Positions 35,302 to 44,912 of a DNA stretch of 64,000 bases are shown here, piece by piece. The notes beneath the pieces were generated by a model, which did not search any database, was not told the DNA's origin, and saw nothing but the letters and a program-made list of their open reading frames with translations. This stretch comes from Ch67 sp041395845 (GTDB taxonomy: Bacteria > Pseudomonadota > Gammaproteobacteria > Pseudomonadales > Ketobacteraceae): contig JAWKZS010000006.1 of assembly GCA_041395845.1 (NCBI GenBank), positions 124,001 through 188,000 of the forward strand, written 5' to 3'. The stretch's first letter is position 1. Every line of letters starts with the position of its first letter. The translations under genes and the position numbers were made by a program.

Positions 35302-36642
35302 ATGATCAGCTATCTTTCATCCGAACAGCGCGCCCTGCGTGAGCAATTGCCCGGCGAAGCCGGCCTGCCGCTGCTCGGCCACAGCCTGATGTTCCTGTAC
35401 AGCCCGCTGCAGAGCGCGCTGGAGTATTACGAAAAACACGGCCCCGTTTACTGGCTTGATGTGCTGGGACAAACGGCGGCGGTATTGGTCGGACCCGACG
35501 CCAACCAGCTGGTGTTGCGCAATCAGGATGACGCGTTTTCCAACAACCAGGGTTGGGATTTTTTCATCGGCAAATTTTTCACCCGCGGCATCATGCTGCT
35601 GGATTTCGATGAGCATCGTTTTCATCGCGGCATCATGCAGGCGGCATTCAAAAAGCCGATGCTGGTGGAATACCTGCGCGGCATGAACCCGGCGATCACC
35701 TATGGTATCAGTCGCTGGAAACCGCGCCGGGATTTTCGGGTGCTCGACAAGATCAAGCAGCTGACCCTGGATATCGCCACCGAAGTGTTCATGGGTGAAA
35801 AACTCGGGCCGGAAGCTGATCGTATCAACAAGGCGTTTGTGGATTGTGTGCGCGCCGGTACTGCGCTGGTGCGTTATCCGGTGCCCGGCGGACGCTGGTA
35901 CAAGGGTCTGCAGGGTCGCAAAACCCTGGAAGAATTTTTCCGCTCCCGTATTGCGGGCAAGCGCGTACATCCCGGCGCGGATCTGTTCAGCCGGCTGTGT
36001 CAGGCCGAAGATGAAAACGGTCAGCGTTTCACCGACGAAGACATCGTGAATCACATGATCTTCCTGCTGATGGCGGCCCACGATACCTCCACCATCACCC
36101 TGTGCACAGTGCTCTATCAGCTGGCGAAATCGCCGCGCTGGCAGCACAAGGTGCGGGAAGAAAGTCGCGCCCTGGGCAAAGACTGCCTCGACCATGATGA
36201 CCTGGCCAAACTGGAAACCCTGGATCGGGTGATCAAGGAATCCATGCGGATGGTGGCACCGGTGCACGGTATTCCACGGCGCACGGTGAAGGATGTGGAA
36301 TTCCAGGGCCACACCATTCCCGCGGGTACCTTTGTGATTACCAGTCCCTATGTCACCCATCATCTGCCGGACTGGTGGAAAAATCCCGAAGAATTCGATC
36401 CGGATCGCTTTTCGCCGGAACGCGCAGAACACAAACAGCATCCGTATAAATACGTGCCGTTTGGTGGCGGTGCCCACATGTGTATTGGCCTGCATTTCGC
36501 CGACATGCAGATCAAGGCTATCGTGCATCAGATTCTGTTGCGCTATCGCCTGCAGGTAAAACCGGATTACGAACTGAAGCTGGATCTGACGTCGTTGCCG
36601 ACGCCGAAAGACCATTTGCCCGTGACGCTGGAGTTGTTATGA
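35302..36642 (+). CDS. Cytochrome P450
   Basis: The 446-residue soluble P450 has the haem-ligand loop FGGGAHMCIG (Cys as thiolate ligand), the K-helix ExxR as KESMRMVAP, and an I-helix oxygen-activation motif reading MAAHDTSTI in place of the common AGxDT. The N-terminus lacks a membrane anchor, as expected for bacterial class I enzymes needing ferredoxin partners; none are encoded nearby. It starts 12 bases after the MpaB-type oxygenase gene and overlaps the SDR gene by ATGA. Sequence style is close to CYP51/CYP183-like sterol or terpenoid P450s (AHDTS, PHGIP-like region), but the substrate is not established. Confidence 0.93.
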   Translation: MISYLSSEQRALREQLPGEAGLPLLGHSLMFLYSPLQSALEYYEKHGPVYWLDVLGQTAAVLVGPDANQLVLRNQDDAFSNNQGWDFFIGKFFTRGIMLLDFDEHRFHRGIMQAAFKKPMLVEYLRGMNPAITYGISRWKPRRDFRVLDKIKQLTLDIATEVFMGEKLGPEADRINKAFVDCVRAGTALVRYPVPGGRWYKGLQGRKTLEEFFRSRIAGKRVHPGADLFSRLCQAEDENGQRFTDEDIVNHMIFLLMAAHDTSTITLCTVLYQLAKSPRWQHKVREESRALGKDCLDHDDLAKLETLDRVIKESMRMVAPVHGIPRRTVKDVEFQGHTIPAGTFVITSPYVTHHLPDWWKNPEEFDPDRFSPERAEHKQHPYKYVPFGGGAHMCIGLHFADMQIKAIVHQILLRYRLQVKPDYELKLDLTSLPTPKDHLPVTLELL

Positions 36643-37511
36643 GTTTGCCTATTCCGTCGAAGACGGTTTTCATCACCGGATGTTCCTCTGGCATTGGTCG
36701 CGCCGCTGCCAGACTGTTTCAGCGCAACGGCTGGAACGTCGTTGCCACCATGCGCAATCCCGCCGATGGTGCGGATCTGAAAAAACTCGATGATGTCACC
36801 GTGCTGGCACTGGATGTGAATGATCAGGCCAGCATCGATGCAGCATTGCAAACCGCGCTGGAAAGACACGGCCACATCGATCTGCTGGTCAACAACGCCG
36901 GTTACGCGCTGATGGGCGCGTTTGAAAATGCCACCGAAGAACAGATCCAGCGTCAGTTTGATACCAACGTGTTTGGGTTGATGCGGGTGACTCGTGCTTT
37001 TCTGCCCCATTTCCGTCAGCGCAAGGCCGGCATGATCATCAATGTCGCCAGCATGGCAGGGCGTCTGCCGATTCCTTTCATGAGTGTGTACAACGGCAGC
37101 AAGTGGGCGGTGCAGGGCTTTACCGAGTGTCTGACCTACGAACTGGCACCGTTCAATATTCAGGTGAAAATCGTCGAACCCGGTGCGGTGGACACGGCGT
37201 TTTTTGGCCGTTCCGGTGATCGGGATAATGGCCGTGGCATCAGCGCGTACGACGCCTTGATGGATGAACAGTTTCCGGTGCTGGACAAAACCGGACCGGG
37301 CGGTAGCACCAGCGAAGATGCTGCCGAGGTGATTTATCGTGCCGCCACCGACGGCAAGGGCACCTTGCGCTATCGCGTGGGCAAGGATGCGAAAGTGCTG
37401 CTGTCGGCGCGCAAGGTATTGCCGGATGAAGTGTTCCTGCCGATGATCCGCTGGTCGCTGTCGCCCCAGGTGTTCAGTCGTTTCGGCCGGCTGTTCTACA
37501 AGGCCGACTGA
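36639..37511 (+). CDS. Short-chain dehydrogenase/reductase (third gene of oxygenase operon)
   Basis: The 290-residue classical SDR has TGCSSGIGRAAARLF (NAD(P)-binding glycine motif), NNAGYALMG, and the catalytic YNGSK with the upstream Ser in NVASMAG. Its C-terminal part (about residues 205-290) is longer than the minimal SDR, as in 17-beta-hydroxysteroid or retinol dehydrogenase-like members. The ATG lies inside the P450 stop (ATGA overlap), so it probably oxidises the alcohol made by the P450. Confidence 0.92.
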   Translation: MSLPIPSKTVFITGCSSGIGRAAARLFQRNGWNVVATMRNPADGADLKKLDDVTVLALDVNDQASIDAALQTALERHGHIDLLVNNAGYALMGAFENATEEQIQRQFDTNVFGLMRVTRAFLPHFRQRKAGMIINVASMAGRLPIPFMSVYNGSKWAVQGFTECLTYELAPFNIQVKIVEPGAVDTAFFGRSGDRDNGRGISAYDALMDEQFPVLDKTGPGGSTSEDAAEVIYRAATDGKGTLRYRVGKDAKVLLSARKVLPDEVFLPMIRWSLSPQVFSRFGRLFYKAD

Positions 37512-37674
37512 ACGCCGCGCGGTTGCAGGCGCACGCTTACGCGGCTGCCTGCAACCGGGTGACCAAAACCCCCAGAATTTTGTCACACCTGCCCAAGTGT
37601 CAAGGCGCTTGAAAGTCTCTACAATCGTCCCCTATTCCAATCATCAGTGGCACCCATTTCTGCAGGGGAACGAC

Positions 37675-38463
37675 ATGAGCGACATTTTTTCCATCAACGG
37701 CAAGATTGCACTGGTCACCGGCGGCACCAGCGGCATCGGTTACATGATCGCGCAAGGCCTGGTGAAACACGGCGCCAAGGTGTACGTGGCGTCGCGCAAG
37801 GCGGATGCCTGCGACAAAACGGCGCAGGAACTGTCGGCGTTCGGCACCTGCACCGGCATTCCGGCGGACCTGTCTACTGAAGCGGGTTGCCAGGCGCTGG
37901 TGAATGAACTGCAGCAGCGCGAAGGCAAACTGCATATTCTGGTGAACAACGCCGGCGTCACCTGGGGCGCGCCGTTCGACCAGTATCCCGGCGATGCCTG
38001 GGACAAGATCCAGAACCTGAACGTGAAATCCGCCTTCGTGATGACCCAGAAATGCACGCCGATGCTGAGTGAAGCCGGCACCCACGACGATCCGGCCCGC
38101 GTCATCAATATCACCTCGGTGGCAGGCCAGACGACGGCGAGCATGCAGGCCTACGCGTACGGCCCCAGCAAGGCGGCATTGAATCACCTCACCAAAATCC
38201 TCGCCAACGAACTGGCTGCGCGCAACATCACGGTCAATGCGATTGCGCCGGGTGTATTCCCCAGCAAGATGACCGCGTTCATCATGAAAAATGACGACGT
38301 GGCCAAACAGCAGGCGGAACAGGTGCCGCTCAAGCGCCTGGGGCAGCCACGGGACATGGAGGGTCTGGCAGTGTTTCTGGCGTCGCCGGCAGCAGCCTAC
38401 ATTACCGGCAATGTGATCGCGCTGGATGGTGGTACGGCGGTAAAACCGGCGCCGTTTATCTGA
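37675..38463 (+). CDS. Short-chain dehydrogenase/reductase (separate transcript)
   Basis: The 262-residue SDR has TGGTSGIGYMIAQGL, NNAGVTWGAP, the catalytic YGPSKAALNHL with Ser in NITSVAGQ, and the closing VFLASPAAAYITGNVIALDG. The ATG at 37675 follows CAGGGGA. The frame is open further upstream without a ribosome site, so the longer form is not used. A 163-base gap to the previous SDR and a strong terminator after it indicate its own promoter. The fold matches 3-oxoacyl reductase-like and gluconate dehydrogenase-like members; the substrate is unknown. Confidence 0.92.
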   Translation: MSDIFSINGKIALVTGGTSGIGYMIAQGLVKHGAKVYVASRKADACDKTAQELSAFGTCTGIPADLSTEAGCQALVNELQQREGKLHILVNNAGVTWGAPFDQYPGDAWDKIQNLNVKSAFVMTQKCTPMLSEAGTHDDPARVINITSVAGQTTASMQAYAYGPSKAALNHLTKILANELAARNITVNAIAPGVFPSKMTAFIMKNDDVAKQQAEQVPLKRLGQPRDMEGLAVFLASPAAAYITGNVIALDGGTAVKPAPFI

Positions 38464-38481
38464 TTGCCCGCGTTAAAAAAC

Positions 38482-38516
38482 AAAGCCCCGCACGGACATT
38501 CCGGCGGGGCTTTTTT
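38482..38516 (+). terminator. Rho-independent terminator after second SDR
   Basis: AAAGCCCCGC (38482-38491) pairs with GCGGGGCTTT (38504-38513), followed by further T residues. It lies 18 bases after the SDR stop, in the convergent gap with the GAF-GGDEF gene. A-tracts on the left side allow it to act in both directions. Confidence 0.9.
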
Positions 38517-38539
38517 CATCTCGGTTTGCTGATGCTGGC

Positions 38540-39529
38540 TCAGGCCTTCTTTTCTGCCAGCCGGTGATTGGTGGTCTTGTCGCGGTACATGCAGCGATCC
38601 ACTTCCGACACCATCTTGTCGATGCTGAAACTGTGCGGATGCCGGAACAGCTGGCTACCCACACTCACACTCAATTCGATGTTTTCCAGTTCGCCCTGCG
38701 CCTGCTGCAACAATTCCTGCCGGATGCGCAGGGTAAGTTTGATCAGCGATTCCTCGCCATCGGCCAGCATCACAATCACAAACTCATCACCACCAATGCG
38801 CCCGGCCACATCGCTTTCGCGGATCACGTTGCGAATGGCAGTTGCCAGCGCGCCAATCGCCTTGTCACCGATGCGGTGGCCGTGTTCGTCGTTGATGGAT
38901 TTCAGATGGTCCAGATCCAGATACAGGATGCCAATATGCTGCTTCAGCCGTTGTGCCAGTCGCACCTGTTTGTCGGCCTGATTGAAAAAGCCGCGCCGGT
39001 TGAGCAGCTTGCTCAGATCGTCGCGGGTGGATAATTCCAGCAGCTGCACGAACTGGTTGTTCAGCATCAGATCCGCTTCCACCAGATCGCGGAATTGCCA
39101 GATCAGTTCGAGAAAAGTGCGGTTGTAATGGGTGACCGCAAAATCCAGCACGCAGATGGTGCCGAACGGCGAACCGTCCGGCCAGTAGATGGGTACGCCC
39201 AGATAGGAGTTGAAATGATCCGACTCCATCATCGGATTGCCCACCCAGCCGGTGTTGCTGGTGGCATGGTTTTCATAAAGCTGGGCGCAGTCGCGCACCA
39301 CGCGGCTGCAGAACAGATTGCACTGATTGCCGAACTGCTCGCCGGCCTGATGCGGATTGGCGTTATTGGTGCTGGCCACCACGATCTGCAGGCCGCGGGA
39401 GGTTTTCTGGGTGATGTACGCCGCCGGCGCTTCATACAGACGCGCCATCAGATCAACGGTGGTTTGCCATTTTTTCAGAGAGATCATCGGATTCTGTTGT
39501 TCAAGAATCCATTCGTCGTGATTGAACAT
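38540..39529 (-). CDS. GAF-GGDEF diguanylate cyclase
   Basis: The 329-residue soluble protein has a GAF sensor domain (about 15-160; LGVPIYWPDGSPFGTICVLD) and a GGDEF domain (about 170-325). The active-site motif is RIGGDEF and an inhibitory RxxD site is present as RESD five residues before it. Metal-binding DLDHLKSINDEHGH is intact, so it should make c-di-GMP under feedback control. ATG 39529 is chosen because it starts near the predicted first helix; the frame extends 25 codons further with no better ribosome site. It is a single gene between two convergent or tandem units. Confidence 0.9.
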   Translation of the reverse strand: MFNHDEWILEQQNPMISLKKWQTTVDLMARLYEAPAAYITQKTSRGLQIVVASTNNANPHQAGEQFGNQCNLFCSRVVRDCAQLYENHATSNTGWVGNPMMESDHFNSYLGVPIYWPDGSPFGTICVLDFAVTHYNRTFLELIWQFRDLVEADLMLNNQFVQLLELSTRDDLSKLLNRRGFFNQADKQVRLAQRLKQHIGILYLDLDHLKSINDEHGHRIGDKAIGALATAIRNVIRESDVAGRIGGDEFVIVMLADGEESLIKLTLRIRQELLQQAQGELENIELSVSVGSQLFRHPHSFSIDKMVSEVDRCMYRDKTTNHRLAEKKA

Positions 39530-39654
39530 GGCCGATGACTGAATGCTGGGGGAATTGAATCTGAGTATAGACAGGAAACCCGGCGGGCGGGAGCAAATTG
39601 GCAAAATTAACGGAATTCGGCTTGTTTACTGGCGGTTTACTGACACCTTGTCGG

Positions 39655-41106
39655 TCAATGCCGCCAGAACATGGGTGTGAACAATACCAGCAGGGTGAAA
39701 ATTTCCAGCCGGCCCAGCAGCATGGCGCAACATAGAATCCACTTCGCGGTGCTGTTCAGATCGGCGTAATGACTGGCGACATCCCCCAGGCCGGGGCCGA
39801 GGTTGTTGAGGCAGGCTGCGACTGCGGAAAAGCCGGTCAGAAAGTCCAGCCCGGTCAGCAGCAGCGCAATGAACAGGGCGCAGAAGGTCAGCAGGTAAAT
39901 GCCAAAAAAGCCCCACACCGCTTCCACTACCCGATCCGGTACCGCCTTGCCGGAAAACTTCACCAGAATCATCGCATTGGGGTGCATCAGTCGACGCATT
40001 TCCCGCAGCCCCTGACGGATCATCAGATTGGCCCGCACCATCTTGATGCCGCCACCGGTGGAACCGGCACAGGCGCCCACAAAACTGGCCATGATCAGTG
40101 CCATCGCCAGCATCGGATGCCAGGTGGAAAATGACGTCACGGAGTAGCCCGTGGTGGTGACCACCGACACCGCTTCAAACAGACCGTGCCGCAGCCCCAG
40201 CCAGGCGGTGTCATATTGCATGCTGACCCAGAGGCCGGTGACAGACAGCGCCACCATCGCGCCGATCACCAGAAAATAGAAGCGCACCTCGCCATCCTGC
40301 CGGTACACATTCAGGCTGCGCCGCCGCCAGGCCAGAAAATGCAGGCTGAAATTCATGCCGCCCAGCAACATGAAAATGATCGCCACCGCTTCCAGCTTGG
40401 CGCTGTCGAAATAGGCGAAGTTGGCGGTGTGGGTGGAAAAGCCGCCGATGGACAGGGTGGAATAGGCGTGGCAGATGGCATCAAACAGACTCATGCCACC
40501 CAGCCAGTAGGCCAGCGCGCACAGCGCCGTCAGATTCACATAGATCAGCCACAGGGCGCGGGCGGTTTCGGTCACCCGTGGCGTGAGTTTGCTGTCTTTC
40601 ACCGGGCCCGGCGCTTCGGCACGGTACAGCTGCATGCCCCCCACCCCCAGCATCGGCAGGATCGCCACCGCCAGCACGATGATGCCCATGCCCCCCAGCC
40701 ACTGTTGCTGCTGACGGTAATACAGCAGCGACTTGGGCAGGATATCGAGCTGGGTAAGGATAGTGGCGCCGGTGGTGGTGAGGCCGGACACCGATTCAAA
40801 CACCGCATCGGTGATCGACAGCGGTTGCTGGTCGGTGAGCAGATACGGCAGCGCGCCGTAAGCACTGAGTACGGTCCAGAACAGCAGCACAAGCACGAAG
40901 CCGTCCCGCACCCGCAATTCCTGCCGTCGGTTCTGCACCGGCAGCCAGCACAGCAGGCCACTCACCAGCGTCATCAGAAACGAATACAGAAACCGGCCCA
41001 GTTCCGCTTCGCTGTACAGCAATGCCACCAGCGCCGGTACCAGCAGGGTGGCGCTGTACAGCATCAGCAGAATGCCAAGAATGCGCAGGATGACGGCCGG
41101 ATGCAT
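39655..41106 (-). CDS. trkH: Trk potassium uptake channel subunit TrkH
   Basis: TrkH is the membrane pore for K+ uptake gated by TrkA. The 483-residue protein has the four pore repeats with selectivity-filter glycines visible as TTTGATILTQLD, LSIGGFSTH, TTTGYSVTSF and GSTGGGIKM. It follows trkA by 12 bases and closes the def-fmt-rsmB-trkA-trkH operon, the gene order known for Pseudomonas-like bacteria. Length and topology are normal. Confidence 0.96.
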   Translation of the reverse strand: MHPAVILRILGILLMLYSATLLVPALVALLYSEAELGRFLYSFLMTLVSGLLCWLPVQNRRQELRVRDGFVLVLLFWTVLSAYGALPYLLTDQQPLSITDAVFESVSGLTTTGATILTQLDILPKSLLYYRQQQQWLGGMGIIVLAVAILPMLGVGGMQLYRAEAPGPVKDSKLTPRVTETARALWLIYVNLTALCALAYWLGGMSLFDAICHAYSTLSIGGFSTHTANFAYFDSAKLEAVAIIFMLLGGMNFSLHFLAWRRRSLNVYRQDGEVRFYFLVIGAMVALSVTGLWVSMQYDTAWLGLRHGLFEAVSVVTTTGYSVTSFSTWHPMLAMALIMASFVGACAGSTGGGIKMVRANLMIRQGLREMRRLMHPNAMILVKFSGKAVPDRVVEAVWGFFGIYLLTFCALFIALLLTGLDFLTGFSAVAACLNNLGPGLGDVASHYADLNSTAKWILCCAMLLGRLEIFTLLVLFTPMFWRH

Positions 41107-41118
41107 GCAGGGCTTCCG

Positions 41119-42492
41119 TCAGAAGAAGGTAATGCCGACCTGGAACAGACGCTCGACATCGGGGATGCGGCGTTTGTCGATCAGGAACAGGATCAGGTGA
41201 TCGTCGGACTGCACCACGATATTGTCGTGGGCGATCAGCACTTCCTTGCCACGGACGATGGCGCCGATGGTGGTGCCTTCCGGCAGATCGATATCACCGA
41301 TCTGCTTGCCCACCACTTTCGAGGTTTTTTCATCACCATGGGCTATCGCCTCGATGGCTTCGGCCGCACCCCGGCGCAGGCTGTGCACGTTCACCACGTC
41401 ACCGCGGCGCACGTGGGTGAGCAGACTGCCGATGGTGGCCTGCTGGGGCGAAATCGCGATGTCGATATCACCGCCCTGCACCAGATCCACATAGGCCGGG
41501 TTGTTGATGAGGGTCATCACCTTGCGGGCGCCCAGACGCTTGGCCAGCATCGACGACATGATGTTGGCTTCGTCATCGTTGGTCACCGCCAGGAAGATAT
41601 CGGTGTCCTCGATATTTTCTTCCAGCAGCAGATCCTGATCGGATGCATTGCCGCGAATCACGATGGTCTTGTTGAGCTTTTCCGCCAGAAAGGCGCAGCG
41701 GCCCGGATTGCGCTCGATGATCTTGACCTGATAGCGATTTTCCAGCGCATCGCACAGGCGCTCGCCGATGTTGCCGCCGCCGGCGATGATGATTTTCTTG
41801 TAGTTGTGTTCGAGGCCACGCAATTCACTCATCACGGCGCGGATATGATTTTTCGCGGCGATAAAGAACACTTCGTCATCCGCTTCGATCACCGTGGTGC
41901 CTTCGGGAATGATCGGGCGATCACGCCGGAAAATCGCCGCCACCCGGGTGTCCACTGCCGGCATGTGCTGGCGCAGATAGCGCAGTTCGCGTCCCACCAG
42001 CGGGCCGTTGAAATACGCCCGCACCGCCACCAGCTGGGCCAGACCTTCGGCGAAATCCAGTACCTGCAGCGCACCGGGATTTTCGATCAGGCGGGTGATG
42101 TATTGAGTCACCACCTGTTCCGGCGAAATGATCACGTCAATCGGAAACGCATCGTTGCCGAACAGGCCGCCCTTGGTCAGGTACTGGGCAGAACGCACCC
42201 GTGCAATCTTGGTGGGCGTGCGGTGCAGTGAATAGGCGACCTGACAGGCCACCATGTTGATCTCGTCGCTGTTGGTGACGGCGATCAGCATGTCGGCATC
42301 GTCGCAACCGGCCTGGCGCAGCACACTGGGGTGGGACGCCATGCCCTGTACGGTCCGGATATCGAAGCGGTCCTGCAGCTCGTTGAGGCGTTCGGTATCG
42401 GTGTCCACCACCGTAATGTCGTTGTGCTCGCTGGCGAGGTTGGCGGCCAGGGTGCCACCGACCTGACCTGCGCCGAGAATGATGATTTTCAT
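41119..42492 (-). CDS. trkA: Trk system NAD-binding regulator TrkA
   Basis: TrkA is the peripheral nucleotide-binding ring that controls TrkH. The 457-residue protein consists of two RCK modules. The first has IILGAGQVGGTLAANLA and ITVVDTDTERLNELQ; the second begins near residue 233 with IIAGGGNIGERLCDALE. Each is followed by a TrkA-C domain. It lies 58 bases after rsmB and 12 bases before trkH. Confidence 0.97.
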   Translation of the reverse strand: MKIIILGAGQVGGTLAANLASEHNDITVVDTDTERLNELQDRFDIRTVQGMASHPSVLRQAGCDDADMLIAVTNSDEINMVACQVAYSLHRTPTKIARVRSAQYLTKGGLFGNDAFPIDVIISPEQVVTQYITRLIENPGALQVLDFAEGLAQLVAVRAYFNGPLVGRELRYLRQHMPAVDTRVAAIFRRDRPIIPEGTTVIEADDEVFFIAAKNHIRAVMSELRGLEHNYKKIIIAGGGNIGERLCDALENRYQVKIIERNPGRCAFLAEKLNKTIVIRGNASDQDLLLEENIEDTDIFLAVTNDDEANIMSSMLAKRLGARKVMTLINNPAYVDLVQGGDIDIAISPQQATIGSLLTHVRRGDVVNVHSLRRGAAEAIEAIAHGDEKTSKVVGKQIGDIDLPEGTTIGAIVRGKEVLIAHDNIVVQSDDHLILFLIDKRRIPDVERLFQVGITFF

Positions 42493-42550
42493 AGGCGACC
42501 GCGTAGGCAGGAAACAGATGCGGGAAATGCTAACACACCCCCGCGAAAGG

Positions 42551-43879
42551 TCATTGGGAAACCCGCTTGATCCGGGCGTAATAGAAGCCGTCGTGGCCGT
42601 TGCTCTGGGGGAACAGTTGGCGCCCGCAGTCGGCGGCTTCGCCCCAGGGCGCGACGATCACGTCTTCCACTGCGTGCTTCTGCTGCTTCAGAAACGCGTG
42701 CACCACCCGGCTGTTTTCCTGCGGCAACACTGAGCAGGTGGCGTACAGCAGGGTACCGCCGGGCTTGAGCAGGCCGAAGGCCATTTCCAGCAGCCGTAGC
42801 TGGGTGGCGGCGAGCTTGCCAATGTCGCTGCGTTTGCGCAGCCACTTGATGTCCGGGTGACGGCGGATCACCCCGGTGGCAGAACAGGGTGCATCCAGCA
42901 GGATGCGGTCGAACTGCTCACCATGATGATGGCTGGCGTAATCTTCCAGGGTCGCGTGCACCACCGTGGCGTCCAGCTGCAGGCGGGCCAGATTCTGTTC
43001 CACCCGCTGCAGGCGCTTGGCGTCGGCATCCAGTGCCAGCAGTTCGGCGATGGCCGGTTGCTGTTCCCGCAGATGGCAAGTCTTGCCGCCGGGGGCAGCG
43101 CAGGCATCCAGAATCCGCTCGCCGGGCTGTGGGTCCAGCAGAAACGCGCTGAGCTGGGCCGCTTCATCCTGCACTGATACCCAGCCTTCGGCGAAGTGCG
43201 GCAGCAGCTGCACGTTCACCGCCTGTTCCAGATACACGGCGCTGCTGCACAGGCTCCCGGCCCGTGCCTCGATCCCTGCGTCTTTCAGCAAGCGCAGGTA
43301 GCTATCACGATCGCAGCGCAGCCGGTTCACCCGCAGACACAGTGGCCCGGCGTCGTTGTTGGCCTTGAGCACGCCGTTGACCTGCGCCGGCCAGGCTGCC
43401 GCCAGGGCATCGATCAGCCACTGCGGGTGGGCGGTCTGGATCGCCGGTGAATCCGGCAGCTGCTGCTCCAGATTGGGCTTTTCCCGCTGGGCGGTGCGCA
43501 GCATGCCGTTGATGACTTTCACCGCCCATTCCTTCTTCAGCTGGCGGGCGGCTTCCACGGTTTCGGCGATGGCGGCGTGATCGGGAATGCGCAGGTACAG
43601 CATCTGATACAGGCCGATCAGCAGCAGGGCGTGCAGATCGGCGTCGCGATCCTTGAACGGCTGGCGGATCAGCGGTGCCGCCAGTTTATCGAGCCTGGTG
43701 AACCAGCGGCACACGCCAAAACACAATTCCTGAACCAGGCCCTGATCCTTGTCCGCCTCGCTCAGTTGCGGCAGCAGTTCCGACAGGGATTTGGGGTGGG
43801 CATTCTTGCGATCCAGCGGCAACACCTGGGCCAGGATCTGGGCGGCGATGGCGCGGGCATTCTTGCGGGGTGCAGTCAT
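42551..43879 (-). CDS. rsmB: 16S rRNA m5C967 methyltransferase RsmB
   Basis: RsmB (Sun/Fmu) methylates C967 of 16S rRNA using SAM. The 442-residue protein has an N-terminal NusB-like helical domain (about 1-140) and a Rossmann methyltransferase domain. The SAM motif is DACAAPGGKTCHL, and the two active-site Cys motifs are LDAPCSATGVIRRHPD and LLYATCSVLP. It lies 13 bases after fmt in the translation-linked operon. Confidence 0.96.
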   Translation of the reverse strand: MTAPRKNARAIAAQILAQVLPLDRKNAHPKSLSELLPQLSEADKDQGLVQELCFGVCRWFTRLDKLAAPLIRQPFKDRDADLHALLLIGLYQMLYLRIPDHAAIAETVEAARQLKKEWAVKVINGMLRTAQREKPNLEQQLPDSPAIQTAHPQWLIDALAAAWPAQVNGVLKANNDAGPLCLRVNRLRCDRDSYLRLLKDAGIEARAGSLCSSAVYLEQAVNVQLLPHFAEGWVSVQDEAAQLSAFLLDPQPGERILDACAAPGGKTCHLREQQPAIAELLALDADAKRLQRVEQNLARLQLDATVVHATLEDYASHHHGEQFDRILLDAPCSATGVIRRHPDIKWLRKRSDIGKLAATQLRLLEMAFGLLKPGGTLLYATCSVLPQENSRVVHAFLKQQKHAVEDVIVAPWGEAADCGRQLFPQSNGHDGFYYARIKRVSQ

Positions 43880-43892
43880 CCGTCAGGCCCGC

Positions 43893-44858
43893 TCAGAGAA
43901 ATTGCTTGCCGGCGGTCAGCCAGTCCGCGCGGGAATTCAGCAGGGCGGCAACGGGCAGACACTTGCCCCCGGGCAGCTGCAGCTCGGTCAGTCGCAGCAG
44001 GCCGTCGCCGGTGGCCACGGTAATACCGTCTTTGCCGACATCCAGCAGAGTGCCGGGCGCCGCCTGGGTATTGCCGGTCTGGCGTTCGGCCTTCCACACC
44101 CGGATGGTTTCCCCGTCCAGGGTGGTGTGGCATACCGGCCAGGGATTGAAGGCGCGGATCAGATTGTGCAGGTCGCCGGCGGAGCGGCTCCAGTCCAGTT
44201 TCGCCTCTTCCTTCGTCAGCTTGTGGGCGTAGGTCGCCAGGGCGTGATCCTGCGCCTCGGGGGTCGCCTTGCCGTCCGCCAGCAGGGCCAGGGTGTCCAC
44301 CAGTGCCGGGGCGCCGAGCTGTGCCAGCCGGTCATGCAGGCTGCCGCCGGTATCGTCGAGGCTGATCGGGGTAAATACTTTCAGCAGCATCGCGCCGGTA
44401 TCCAGCCCCTTGTCCATCTGCATGATGGTGACACCGGACTCGCTGTCGCCTGCAGCGATGGCCCGCTGGATCGGCGCGGCGCCCCGCCAGCGCGGCAGGA
44501 TCGAGGCATGGACATTGACGCAGCCCAGCCGTGGTGCATCCAGCACCGCCTGGGGCAGGATCAGGCCATAGGCCACCACCACCATGATGTCGGCCTGCAG
44601 CGCCTGCAGGGTGACGATATCCTCCGCCTGTTTGAAATTCAGCGGCTGAAACACGGGAATGTCATGCTGCAGGGCCAGTTCTTTCACCGGGCTGGGGGTC
44701 AGCTTGCGGCCACGGCCGGCCGGGCGGTCGGGCTGGGTATAGCAGGCGATTACCTGATGATCGGATTCCAGCAAAGCCTGCAGCACGCTGGCGGCAAATT
44801 CCGGGGTGCCGGCAAAGATGACCTTGAGAGGGGTTCTCACAGGGAGGGGCGTTGTCAC
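43893..44858 (-). CDS. fmt: Methionyl-tRNA formyltransferase
   Basis: Fmt formylates initiator Met-tRNA using 10-formyl-THF. The 321-residue enzyme shows VIFAGTPEFAASVLQAL at the start, the formyl-transferase active site NVHASILPRWRGAAPIQRAI with Asn, His and downstream Asp, and the C-terminal tRNA-binding domain (about 210-315). The GTG start at 44858 is supported by AGGAG nine bases upstream. Peptide deformylase, which removes the formyl group later, is encoded just before it. Confidence 0.96.
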   Translation of the reverse strand: MTTPLPVRTPLKVIFAGTPEFAASVLQALLESDHQVIACYTQPDRPAGRGRKLTPSPVKELALQHDIPVFQPLNFKQAEDIVTLQALQADIMVVVAYGLILPQAVLDAPRLGCVNVHASILPRWRGAAPIQRAIAAGDSESGVTIMQMDKGLDTGAMLLKVFTPISLDDTGGSLHDRLAQLGAPALVDTLALLADGKATPEAQDHALATYAHKLTKEEAKLDWSRSAGDLHNLIRAFNPWPVCHTTLDGETIRVWKAERQTGNTQAAPGTLLDVGKDGITVATGDGLLRLTELQLPGGKCLPVAALLNSRADWLTAGKQFL

Positions 44859-44912
44859 GGGATGGGTCTCCTGGGCGGGCGGCCAGCACGGGGTGGCCGC
44901 CGGGGGGCGGAA

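Noticed and set aside
40186..42231. 681-codon open frame on plus strand
   Set aside because: It runs antisense across both trkH and trkA, with His/Gln-rich composition and no recognisable domain.
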